From Sulfurirhabdus autotrophica (lineage in GTDB: Bacteria > Pseudomonadota > Gammaproteobacteria > Burkholderiales > SMCO01), in contig NZ_SMCO01000001.1 in the NCBI RefSeq assembly GCF_004346685.1, forward strand, positions 496,001 to 560,000: a DNA stretch of 64,000 bases, given 5' to 3'. How positions within the stretch are numbered: position 1 is the stretch's first letter; every line of letters starts with the position of its first letter. The notes beneath the pieces were generated by a model. That model did not search any database, was not told the origin of the DNA, and saw only the letters and a program-made list of their open reading frames with translations. The translations under genes were made by a program, and so were the position numbers. Positions 46,241 through 55,391 of this stretch are shown here, in pieces.

Positions 46241-46470
46241 GGGGACAGTGGTTATATGTCGATTATTTTCATTTTCATCGACACATAATATCGATGTGTC
46301 GATGAAATCAATCGAACCAGATGTTCGATATAAATAAAAAATTGCATTTTCTTATCACGCTACGACAGATTATGTATAAAAAAAAGGGGGGGCTATACAC
46401 ATCATTGTCCACAAAGATTGTTGCCATGTCTTACAATTAACGCATGATTGCAAGACCTGACCCCATTGCG
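46241..46470. other. AT-rich spacer with ATCGACA-type repeats
   Basis: No gene. ATGTCGAT/ATCGACAC units occur four times at 46256-46305 (TATGTCGATTAT, TCATCGACACATAATATCGATGTGTCGATG), forming a palindrome upstream of the YihY-like gene that may be an operator. Confidence 0.35.
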
Positions 46471-46585
46471 TTACTCGATTTCCGAACTGGCGCGCGCTTC
46501 GAGCAGCGACAACATTGAGGTGCACAGCCTGATTAGTGATCAACTCCGTCGCCTGCTTAAGTTCGGCCAGTGCTGCACGCGCGTT
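46471..46585 (-). pseudogene. Remnant of a Fic-family gene (N-terminal fragment, frameshifted)
   Basis: On the minus strand one frame reads ARAALAELKQATELITNQAV and, after a frameshift, the next reads SLLEARASSEIE and then stops. Together these match the N-terminal region and inhibitory SSEIE segment of Fic_N-type Fic proteins. The rest of the gene is missing. It is a third Fic trace in this region. Confidence 0.6.
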
Positions 46586-46770
46586 AATGCACAGATTCAC
46601 CAAAACACGTCTCAACCTTAGCCCTGATTGGCCGCGTTTTAAGGCCAGTTTTATTTCCAATTTTTAGGGCTAATGGTCATTTTTCATGCTGTTATTGACA
46701 CAACCCTTATCTATGACGATCAGATGATAGAAGACACAACATTTACCCCACTACTTTTGATGAAACGGAT

Positions 46771-47145
46771 TTAGTCTATGTCAAAATTGGGAGATAGCGA
46801 ATAATCCCACATAGTTACAGCTTCGAATCTTTTGAGAAAACTCGACAAATCCCCAAATATTCGTAGAGATTTACTTTCATCTTCACTCACCGCTCGAAGT
46901 GCAACAAACTCATGCAACGCATGGTCATCGCAGTTAGGGCCGCCTGATAAATCCCATAATTCTTTATACAAAGTTGGAATGCCCACTTGTTCTGCAACGA
47001 AGTATTCGCCCGATTCCAAACGGGCGAGTAAGACCGCGATGTCATTTTGTGATGGAACGCCTGACAGAAAAATTTCTCCCCAAACCTTATAGGTTGATGC
47101 GTCGCGGTAAAGGTATTCAAATACACAACAATTTTTATGCGTCAC
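46771..47145 (-). CDS. Hypothetical protein paired with HNH endonuclease
   Basis: This 124-residue soluble acidic protein (MTHKNCCVFEYLYRDASTYK) contains GPNCDDHALHEFVAL. It seems to be a real, conserved-looking small protein but I do not recognise a domain. It starts 39 nt after the HNH endonuclease gene on the same strand and is probably co-transcribed, so it could be an immunity, specificity or regulatory partner (inference). Confidence 0.65.
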   Translation of the reverse strand: MTHKNCCVFEYLYRDASTYKVWGEIFLSGVPSQNDIAVLLARLESGEYFVAEQVGIPTLYKELWDLSGGPNCDDHALHEFVALRAVSEDESKSLRIFGDLSSFLKRFEAVTMWDYSLSPNFDID

Positions 47146-47184
47146 TGGATATCCCCACCTGCTTTTTAGTGTTTTGCATAATGG

Positions 47185-47964
47185 CTACTTCCTATTATCC
47201 ACAAAGAGGTGATTTCTATGCCACGCGACAAACTCAGCTTGTGGTGCAAAACGTTCTGGCTGCTCAATTGTACGACCACTTAACGGTAATAGAACCTCCA
47301 TTACAAAAAACTCGTTCTTCCGTTTTAGCTCCTCCGAGACAACGATCTTAAAATCATCGGTAAGCGTTATCAGCCCCTTATCAAAAGCCCTGTCATGAAT
47401 CGCAGAAAGGCACAGACCATTGCTTGGATTCAAGCGATTCGCCTTGTCTTTACTCCACGGCACAATATGGCTAGCAATCAATAGTCGCTGATCCGACAGA
47501 CCTGACATACAGCAGCGCCCACGATAGCTGCTGAGTACAGCCCTGCGGAAAAAATACTGCTTAATTCTTTGTGTTGTTAGAACTTGCCGGGTTTCCCCAG
47601 TAAATTCATCCAGTACAAGCTCATCGTTTTCCGGCTCCCAATCTTCAAAGGTATCGTTGTCTAATTGCTGCCGGAGTAGTTCACACTCCACGGCAAGCCT
47701 TTCCCAATCCGAGTGGAATTCGTCCCATACATCGTGATCCAATGCCGATGCATTTCCCAAGCCTACTCGCCCCGTACTTGTAATGGCTGGATCAATGCTT
47801 GCGATATTAAGCATCTTCATAGCAACCGCATCAGGTGTGCGACCAATATCTTTTGCCAATGCAACTATTTCCGGGTTGCGTCCGTGAATTCGTCCATATG
47901 GAAGCTGACAATATAGGTGAAAAGCTAGCTTAACCTGCTCTTTTGTCCATAGCCCTGTTGCCAT
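47185..47964 (-). CDS. HNH endonuclease (putative restriction endonuclease type)
   Basis: This protein has 259 residues. The N-terminal half (LWTKEQVKLAFHLYCQLPYGRIHGRNPEIVALAKDIGRTPDAVAMKMLN in parts) is a predicted DNA-binding region common in this family. The C-terminal HNH_2 domain has SGLSDQRLLIASHIVPWSKD, RLNPSNGLCLSAIHDRAFDKG, with SHIVPW, N and H residues of the beta-beta-alpha-metal fold. Such genes often sit in defence islands. No methyltransferase is nearby, so a classical restriction-modification system is unlikely. Confidence 0.88.
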   Translation of the reverse strand: MATGLWTKEQVKLAFHLYCQLPYGRIHGRNPEIVALAKDIGRTPDAVAMKMLNIASIDPAITSTGRVGLGNASALDHDVWDEFHSDWERLAVECELLRQQLDNDTFEDWEPENDELVLDEFTGETRQVLTTQRIKQYFFRRAVLSSYRGRCCMSGLSDQRLLIASHIVPWSKDKANRLNPSNGLCLSAIHDRAFDKGLITLTDDFKIVVSEELKRKNEFFVMEVLLPLSGRTIEQPERFAPQAEFVAWHRNHLFVDNRK

Positions 47965-48177
47965 GATGCCTTTCGGCAGACGTGGTAGTTACCATGTCTG
48001 CCGCCTCCTTAGAGATAAATGAAAAAAGTTATGAATTTAGCAGTTACTTCAAATATCGGTGCAACTGCGGCTAGCAGCACCCTCCATTTGATCCAATACT
48101 AATTATGTGCAAAACTAACATGAAAAATCATTCGCATTATATAAATCTGACCATTTAATTCATCTCACCGGAGGCAT

Positions 48178-49002
48178 ATGAAACGGCAAGCCGTTATGAA
48201 AGCCTGTACTTTTGCCTTTTTGTTACCCTTTACGCTTACAGCGCTTGCTGATGAGCAATCCTATAAACTGGCAGATAGACTAACAAAACTGACCAATCAA
48301 ACGATCTCTGACCACCAAAGGCCGATTTGGCTAAAAAATACTACCGTAAAATTTGGTGTGGCTAACGAGGAAACTGTATGGATGGTCAACACCCTTCAAC
48401 CTGTCTGGCAATCCCGTTTTGAAACTGTATTTTTGCAAGGCAAGCTGAAGCAAAGATACAGTAGGATGGTGTCTAATATTGGGAGTGGTTACCGCTGGCT
48501 TACTGCTGACAATAATTTAGTTTTGGGATTAAATGGGTTTTATGATCAGGATGTGAAGACAAATGCCGAACGCTTCAGCATTGGAGGTGAAGCCTTCAGC
48601 GAGGATACCAGCGTACGTGCGAACGTGTATAACGCTATTGGTGAGCTTACCGCCCTCCCCGATGGTCAGTCACTTGCCCTTAATGGTTACGATCTGAAGC
48701 TTGAAACGCCTGCTCCAATTTTTCGCAATACTCGCTTAAGTTTTAAAACCTACCAATGGAATACCTCAACGAGTATCGAGCCGGTTCAAGGTTGGAAAAC
48801 TTCGATAAAGACATTTCCCAACAACAAACTGAAAGTGGAACTTGGTGCAAGCAGTAGCACACTGGCTGAGACAGAGGTTTTTCTGAATCTGACCTATCAG
48901 TTTGGAAAGCACAATAAACAGAAATCGGCAATTTTCGACAAACTCGCGCCACAGCGTACTCGAGTTGTTCGTGAGTTTGCAATGCAGGCGGAGGACAGTT
49001 AA
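48178..49002 (+). CDS. Inverse-autotransporter beta-barrel domain protein, standalone
   Basis: This protein has 274 residues. A signal peptide (to about ALADEQ) is followed by one barrel domain with the invasin/intimin landmark pattern: LQPVWQSRFETVFLQGKL, GSGYRWLTADNNLVLGLNGFYDQD, RFSIGGEAFS and an alternating C-terminal strand TEVFLNLTYQFG. Full invasins continue into Ig-like passenger domains, but this frame ends about 25 residues after the barrel. GGAGG lies 5 nt before ATG 48178. It may be a remnant or a barrel-only outer-membrane protein. Confidence 0.8.
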   Translation: MKRQAVMKACTFAFLLPFTLTALADEQSYKLADRLTKLTNQTISDHQRPIWLKNTTVKFGVANEETVWMVNTLQPVWQSRFETVFLQGKLKQRYSRMVSNIGSGYRWLTADNNLVLGLNGFYDQDVKTNAERFSIGGEAFSEDTSVRANVYNAIGELTALPDGQSLALNGYDLKLETPAPIFRNTRLSFKTYQWNTSTSIEPVQGWKTSIKTFPNNKLKVELGASSSTLAETEVFLNLTYQFGKHNKQKSAIFDKLAPQRTRVVREFAMQAEDS

Positions 49003-49412
49003 TCTGGATTGCGCTCATACTGCAGCACTGAAGGGTAGATGTGACTGCCCCCCTCTCCCCAACCCTCTCCCACAAGGGGAGAGGGAGTTTACTTTTGCTA
49101 CCAAAGCCGTCTAAGCCGCCAAAGTCACCAATGCGCTTTGTACCACAGGAAATAATTGCCGCTTTTTTCTGTAAAAATTGCCGCAATGGTCAAAAATAAT
49201 AATGCGAACCTAGCATATGTATGGTTGATTTGGTGTTAAGTAAAATCAACGTCTTCCCTGACAAGCCCTGATTAAAAGCGATTCCACAGGTCGCCTGTAC
49301 TTTTACTACATTTCAGTAAAAAGAATCTGATACTAGGCATGCATATTGCTTTATCATCTATATAAACCAAATGAAACACGTTGCCAAAATTGTGTTTCTT
49401 ACTGGAGTAAAC
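49003..49412. other. Spacer with dispersed CCCTCTCC...GGAGAGGG repeat
   Basis: At 49051-49088 CCCTCTCCCCAACCCTCTCC then CACAAGGGGAGAGGG forms a short intergenic palindrome of a type dispersed in many proteobacterial genomes. It may act as a terminator of the barrel gene. The remainder, to 49412, contains no gene and must hold the promoter of the FliD-like gene. Confidence 0.5.
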
Positions 49413-50306
49413 ATGATTAATATTTCACCTGCTTCCTTTACCCAAAGCATTGCCAACTTCCAATCGCAGGCGCTTAGTGCGCTGTTTAATTCGAGCAGTG
49501 ATGCAAAAAACTCTGACTTCTGGGCTACGATAGCCCCGCTTGTTTCTTCTAAACCAGAAGCAACCAATCCGTTAACTGCGCTTGCAAATAGCAGCAGCAT
49601 AAATGGCTTGTCTCCGACAGGCCGCAACCTGGCTTTGTTTGATCCTGAATCCGCTTTTCAGATGATGAGTGTGATTAACAACAAGGATGTTTCATATAAA
49701 GCGCAGTTTTCTGAACTGAGTCAGATGAAAGCTTACGTTTCAAAAATGCAGGATGAAGGCCAGAGTCTGAGTGGTATTACGTTATCCACTGGCAATGACA
49801 GCATAAAGACCCAGTTGCAGGGTTTTGTGAGCGAATACAATAGTTGGGTTGAACGTTTCACTCCGGACATGCAAAAAAATGGTTTGCTGGCAGATACGCA
49901 GGCTGCACAAGTTTCTTTGTATGAATTAGACCAGAGCATCAAGAACACATTCTTTGGGGTGAAAGACGACGTGCATGGATTGAAAGATCTGGGTATGACG
50001 ATTGATCCCAATACCAAATTGGCTGTTTTTGACTCTGTTAAACTGGATAATTTACTGGCTACTAACAAACAAGGTGTTGTAAATACGCTTCAGGAGTTTG
50101 GTGGTAATTTTGCCAAGTCGGCTAGTTTGCTCAATGCTGACAATAATTTTATCCCTAACCAGCTTAACAACCTGAACAAGGTCATTCACTACATCGCTGA
50201 TAACAAGGATGATTTACAAGCAGAGTTTGGCACCGGCAATCTGGCTAAGCCTGTCGGTCAGGTTGCTCTGGCTCTGGCTGCCTACAATCAGACTTACAAC
50301 ACTTAA
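49413..50306 (+). CDS. Orphan FliD-like (flagellar cap-related) protein
   Basis: This protein has 297 residues; ATG 49413 has GGAG upstream. The C-terminal half resembles the FliD_C domain: LQGFVSEYNSWVERFTPDM, GLLADTQAAQVSLYELDQSI, the hallmark LKDLGMTIDPNTKLAVFDSVKLDNLLATN in parts, and VVNTLQEFGGNFA. The N-terminal 90 residues are Ser/Asn-rich and not FliD_N. No flagellar genes are in the window. It may be a secreted or surface protein derived from FliD. Confidence 0.65.
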   Translation: MINISPASFTQSIANFQSQALSALFNSSSDAKNSDFWATIAPLVSSKPEATNPLTALANSSSINGLSPTGRNLALFDPESAFQMMSVINNKDVSYKAQFSELSQMKAYVSKMQDEGQSLSGITLSTGNDSIKTQLQGFVSEYNSWVERFTPDMQKNGLLADTQAAQVSLYELDQSIKNTFFGVKDDVHGLKDLGMTIDPNTKLAVFDSVKLDNLLATNKQGVVNTLQEFGGNFAKSASLLNADNNFIPNQLNNLNKVIHYIADNKDDLQAEFGTGNLAKPVGQVALALAAYNQTYNT

Positions 50307-50435
50307 GCAGCTTTGTTTATTGGGTTGTGACTATTACATAGCCGGTTCAGATCATATTGTTGGCTCTTAACCTGCCACACGCTTTATAAAAATCAGCTAG
50401 ATCTAGAAATCCGTTTTCAAGCAAGCGATGAACAT

Positions 50436-50468
50436 AAAAAAACTCCGCACATTGTGCGGAGTTTTTTT
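50436..50468. terminator. Bidirectional terminator between FliD-like gene and small lysine-rich gene
   Basis: ACTCCGCAC/GTGCGGAGT with a 3-nt loop has A6 before and T7 after, so it can stop both converging transcripts. Confidence 0.92.
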
Positions 50469-50508
50469 ATTGCTGAACAACACTCAGCTTCAGATTTGAT
50501 GCTTTTTA

Positions 50509-50619
50509 TTAAGCAAAATTCTTGGTTTCTTTTTTGGTCTTCTTTACAGCCTTTTTTTCTTTTGGCGTCAAGACCGCTTGCTTCTTGGCCGCCTTATTAC
50601 TTTTCTGTTCTTTGCCCAT
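50509..50619 (-). CDS. 36-residue lysine-rich small protein
   Basis: On the minus strand, ATG 50619 is preceded by a near-perfect AAGGAG 8 nt upstream and opens a 36-codon frame starting MGKEQKSNKAAKKQAVL and ending KNFA. A third of the residues are lysine. The gene ends 41 nt before the terminator at 50436-50468. Similar short MxKxQKxNKEAKK proteins are seen in other proteobacteria, to my knowledge without function; nucleic acid binding is a guess. Confidence 0.7.
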   Translation of the reverse strand: MGKEQKSNKAAKKQAVLTPKEKKAVKKTKKETKNFA

Positions 50620-50931
50620 GGTATCCACTCCTTACAAATGTTGGGTGATATTGCGTTTAAATCTGGTGTTCGGATAATGCTTTAAAAGATACTGAGTGAT
50701 GAATGTTAGAAGCTCTTCTTTCAGGTACTGTGAAACGCCTTCAAATACTAATGAGTGAAACGGTGAAGGTATTAAAATGAATAGATAAAGTGCACTCTAC
50801 CATAAATATTGACCTTGTCTACAAATGTTAAATAGGCCGCTTTTTAGTTCCGCTTATTAAACGTTGTAGTGGTCTAATGAAATCGGACACCAACCAAGGT
50901 GGTAAAATTACCATCAAAGAAGAGGTGTTCA

Positions 50932-52094
<1,163 letters not shown>

Positions 52095-52230
52095 CCACTA
52101 CACGTATCAAATTTTTGTGATGTGGGATGCCCATTATCCCTATCTATCTGCGAGAATGTGAATTGGAAGCTGCTGGATGCGCTATGCAATAGTTTTAACC
52201 AAGCATTACTGTTGCATATCTACACTGATA

Positions 52231-52758
52231 TTAATCACCTTCAAATTCACATAGTGCAAAAACTTTGTGCCCTTGTTTTTCCAACCGTGAGCGCCCGCCT
52301 AAATCGGGTAAATCAATGACGAAACAGCATTCCACAATTTTCCCACCAATGCTCTCAATCAGTTTACATGCAGCACCTGCTGTTCCACCTGTTGCTATCA
52401 GATCATCCACAAGCAGTATCCGGTCTCCCTTGGAAATGGCATCGATATGCATCTCAAGACGATCTGCACCGTATTCAAGTTCGTAATCGTGCCCTACCGT
52501 TTCAGCCGGCAATTTGCCCTTTTTGCGTATGGGTACAAACCCCAGACCCAGTTGATAAGCCAGTGCTGAACCAACAATAAACCCCCGGGCCTCGATACCT
52601 GCTATCAGATCGATTTTCATACCTGAATAGCGATTGACCAATTCAGTGATGGTTATTCGAAAACCCACCGGATCTTTTAACAAGGTTGTGATGTCCCGAA
52701 ACATTATCCCCTGCTTGGGATAATGGGGAATGGTACGAATGCGCGATTTTATAGGCAT
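52231..52758 (-). CDS. apt: Adenine phosphoribosyltransferase
   Basis: This 175-residue purine-salvage enzyme makes AMP from adenine and PRPP. It shows [17 protein letters not shown] (11-27), [27 protein letters not shown] and the PRPP loop [14 protein letters not shown]. Length and motifs are standard. It is monocistronic on the minus strand, between the IS3 element and the MscS-like gene (gap 71 nt). Confidence 0.95.
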   Translation of the reverse strand: MPIKSRIRTIPHYPKQGIMFRDITTLLKDPVGFRITITELVNRYSGMKIDLIAGIEARGFIVGSALAYQLGLGFVPIRKKGKLPAETVGHDYELEYGADRLEMHIDAISKGDRILLVDDLIATGGTAGAACKLIESIGGKIVECCFVIDLPDLGGRSRLEKQGHKVFALCEFEGD

Positions 52759-52829
52759 GCCGATCTAACCCTGGTTAATAAGCGACTGTCTGTTTTTGGC
52801 AGCAAGTGGTGATAGATATACATACACCA

Positions 52830-53930
52830 TCAATGCGCTTCAGACTGTGGGGCTGTTGACTCAAAGTGCAATGTGCGTGTGGGGAATGCAATCTGCGCAC
52901 CGTGTTGGTCAATGATTTCTGCTATTTTCAGCAGCACGTCCTGCTTGACTTCATGGTAATCCACCCAGACTGTGGTCTTGGTAAACGTGTAAATAAAAAA
53001 ATCAAGAGAAGACGGACCAAATGTATTGAAGTTGACGATCAACGTCTGTGTTGTGTCTATCTCCGGATGGTTCTGCAACATAGCCTTTACGTCTGCCACA
53101 ATGGCCCCCATTACGCCGATATCGTCGTAACGGATACCAATGGTTTCCTTGATGCGGCGATTGGTCATGCGCGAGGGGTTTTCAACCACAATCGTTGTAA
53201 ACAAGGCATTCGGCACATAAAGCGGATTTTTATTAAATGCACGGACCCGAGTGTGGCGCCAACTGATGTACTCTACCGTACCCTCTATGCCTTTATCAGG
53301 TGAACGAATCCAATCACCTACACTGAAAGGCCGGTCCATGTAGATAGTGAGGCCACCAAAAAAATTGGCCAATAAATCTTTAGCTGCAAAACCGATGGCA
53401 ATACCACCAATACCACCAGCCGCCAATACTCCCGATATACTAAAACCAAGGTTTTGCATAACCATTAGGGAGGCAATAATAAACACCGTGAGCCGCGCTA
53501 ACTTTGACAGTGCGTCAATTGTGGTGGGGTCTACTTCCTCCCCTTTTTCCTCGCGCATCGTCACAAGATTGCGGGTAATGTTACGTATAAAACGAATTAA
53601 AAACCATGTGAGACAGACTACTACGCCTACATTACGGACTGTTTGTACAGAATCAAATATGCTTGCATCGGTCTGTTTGCCAACAATTGAAGCAGCAAAA
53701 GCCAATCCCACTAACCAGATAATGATGGGTATGGGACGTTTTGCCGCCTGAATAAGGGCATCATCCCAGGGGCTATTTGTCTGACGGGATATAATCTCTA
53801 CCTTGCGGAGCAAATATCGAGCAACAAAATTAGCCAGAACAACGGCCAGGACAATAAGGGAAACTTGTGGAAACCAGGGCTCTGCCAAGGAAGAGAACCC
53901 CAATACATCTGATATTTCTTTCATATTCAT
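52830..53930 (-). CDS. MscS-family mechanosensitive ion channel
   Basis: This 366-residue membrane protein has about five N-terminal helices. The pore helix and cytoplasmic beta domain follow with SGVLAAGGIGGIAIGFAAKDLLANFFGGL in parts (about 170-198), DRPFSVGDWI and GTVEYISWRHTRVRAFN. The end is a C-terminal alpha/beta cage. The Gly/Ala-rich pore matches MscS-like channels that release osmolytes on hypo-osmotic shock. ATG 53930 and ATG 53924 are both possible; neither has a strong ribosome-binding site. Confidence 0.9.
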   Translation of the reverse strand: MNMKEISDVLGFSSLAEPWFPQVSLIVLAVVLANFVARYLLRKVEIISRQTNSPWDDALIQAAKRPIPIIIWLVGLAFAASIVGKQTDASIFDSVQTVRNVGVVVCLTWFLIRFIRNITRNLVTMREEKGEEVDPTTIDALSKLARLTVFIIASLMVMQNLGFSISGVLAAGGIGGIAIGFAAKDLLANFFGGLTIYMDRPFSVGDWIRSPDKGIEGTVEYISWRHTRVRAFNKNPLYVPNALFTTIVVENPSRMTNRRIKETIGIRYDDIGVMGAIVADVKAMLQNHPEIDTTQTLIVNFNTFGPSSLDFFIYTFTKTTVWVDYHEVKQDVLLKIAEIIDQHGAQIAFPTRTLHFESTAPQSEAH

Positions 53931-54405
53931 TGGGTAATTGGTATTGCAGGTAGGGTGGTTTTTAATTATAACAGACCTGGTTAGTGGCTTGCCACCCTTG
54001 CCATCCAACTTATTGGTGCCGGATCAATAATATAGAGTTATTCTTAATGCGCGAATTAAATTGTTCAATACGTGATTTTGGTTCATTCATAACCTTTTAC
54101 TCTATACATAATTGTAAAACTACATTCTGGAAAGCAACCTTGACGGGTTCAATTTCAGGAAGTAAATTCACAGTAAAAATACGCAACATTTTATACAAAC
54201 AGCATAGTTTTTAAATACTGAATAGCGAGCAGCTGATGTATCTAAAAAATAAATACAGGCTGAACATATGGTGAGCCAGTAGCAATATGTAATTAGGTTT
54301 TCGCCAAAATATTGACAGCTACACTAGAAAAGATAGCGGTCACTTGGAGAAATATTCATGCGCGTATGCTATTTTTAAACCATACCGTCTTGCAAGGAGT
54401 ACGAC
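53931..54405. other. Intergenic, divergent promoter region
   Basis: There are 475 bp between the divergent MscS-like and quinone-reductase genes. AT-rich, with no gene recognised. Frames at 53984-54214 have no ribosome-binding site. Confidence 0.45.
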
Positions 54406-54993
54406 ATGGGTAAACGAATTTTGTTAATTCAAGGCCACCCTGATTCCAGCCAACTCCACTTATGTCATGCACTGGAAGACGCTTACGCCCAAGGTGCCAT
54501 GTCAGCCAAGCATGAAATCAAACGGATTAACGTGGCAACACTGGATTTTCCCCTTTTACGCAGCCAACAAGAATGGGAAAAAGGTGATCTGCCTCACAGT
54601 TTGATCGAACCTCAAGCAGCCATAAAATGGGCTGAACACATGGTGCTGTTCTTCCCGCTGTGGCTTGGTGATATGCCAGCTTTTCTCAAAGGATTTCTGG
54701 AACAAGTTGCTCGCCCCGGTTTTGCATTTTCTGGTGAAGGAAAAAACCCCTTGGCGCATAAAGGGCTTAGCGGTCGTTCTGCACGTGTCGTTGTTACGAT
54801 GGGCATGCCTGCAACCCTATATCGCTGGTTTTATCGTGCACATAGCATCAGGTCACTAGAACGCAATATTCTCGGTTTTGTGGGGATATCGCCTGTCAAC
54901 GAAACTTTAATTGGCATGGTCGGAAATATGGAAGCCAAAAATACCAACAAGTGGTTTGTCAAACTGGAAAAACTGGGGTTAAAAGGCGACTAA
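54406..54993 (+). CDS. NAD(P)H-dependent quinone/flavin oxidoreductase, flavodoxin fold
   Basis: This 195-residue protein shows the FMN/FAD-binding ILLIQGHPDSSQLHLCHAL (5-23), FPLWLGDMPAFLKGFLEQVARPGFAF in parts (the NQO1/MdaB signature) and VVVTMGMPA. It likely reduces quinones by two electrons in the cytoplasm. A strong AAGGAG precedes ATG. No partner gene; a role in oxidative or electrophile defence is inferred from the family. Confidence 0.87.
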   Translation: MGKRILLIQGHPDSSQLHLCHALEDAYAQGAMSAKHEIKRINVATLDFPLLRSQQEWEKGDLPHSLIEPQAAIKWAEHMVLFFPLWLGDMPAFLKGFLEQVARPGFAFSGEGKNPLAHKGLSGRSARVVVTMGMPATLYRWFYRAHSIRSLERNILGFVGISPVNETLIGMVGNMEAKNTNKWFVKLEKLGLKGD

Positions 54994-55391
54994 TAAACTT
55001 GCAACGTTTTCCTCAATCTATTCAACCAGTAAGCAGAGATTCTACAATAGAATATATTTGCAATAATTCATTATTTATACAAAATAATTTCATTGGTTCC
55101 GTGCACTTTCGGTAATTTCTATTAAGTCGAGGCGGTATACGCTTTGCAACCTCTACACGCAATCAATTAGACATTTCGATTTCCATTCATTGGGTTTTAC
55201 TTGCCCGCCCAAGCTGATTAAATCATACTGTATAGGCGTATTTCTCTTACAAACCAGCTAGAAACCAAGTTAATTATTTCCCACAAGCTATATGATTAAA
55301 GAAACGGTCTTAAGCAGTAAAATTTCTTCCGCACTGACTACGTACATCTTTGGCACCAGATATCAATACACTGGGTTCATGTCAGAAACAA
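54994..55391. other. Intergenic, no gene seen
   Basis: A 398-bp AT-rich spacer (GC visibly lower than neighbours) with no terminator hairpin or credible frame. It holds the antiporter promoter. Confidence 0.45.

Noticed and set aside
46370-46660. 96-codon minus-strand frame as a gene
   Set aside because: Only an internal part resembles Fic and the match changes frame at about 46510, so it is treated as a pseudogene fragment. A resemblance of VLVNLCINARAAL to the histidine-kinase N box was considered and dropped.
50454-50648. 64-codon plus-strand frame
   Set aside because: Begins in the terminator and lies antisense to the small lysine-rich gene.
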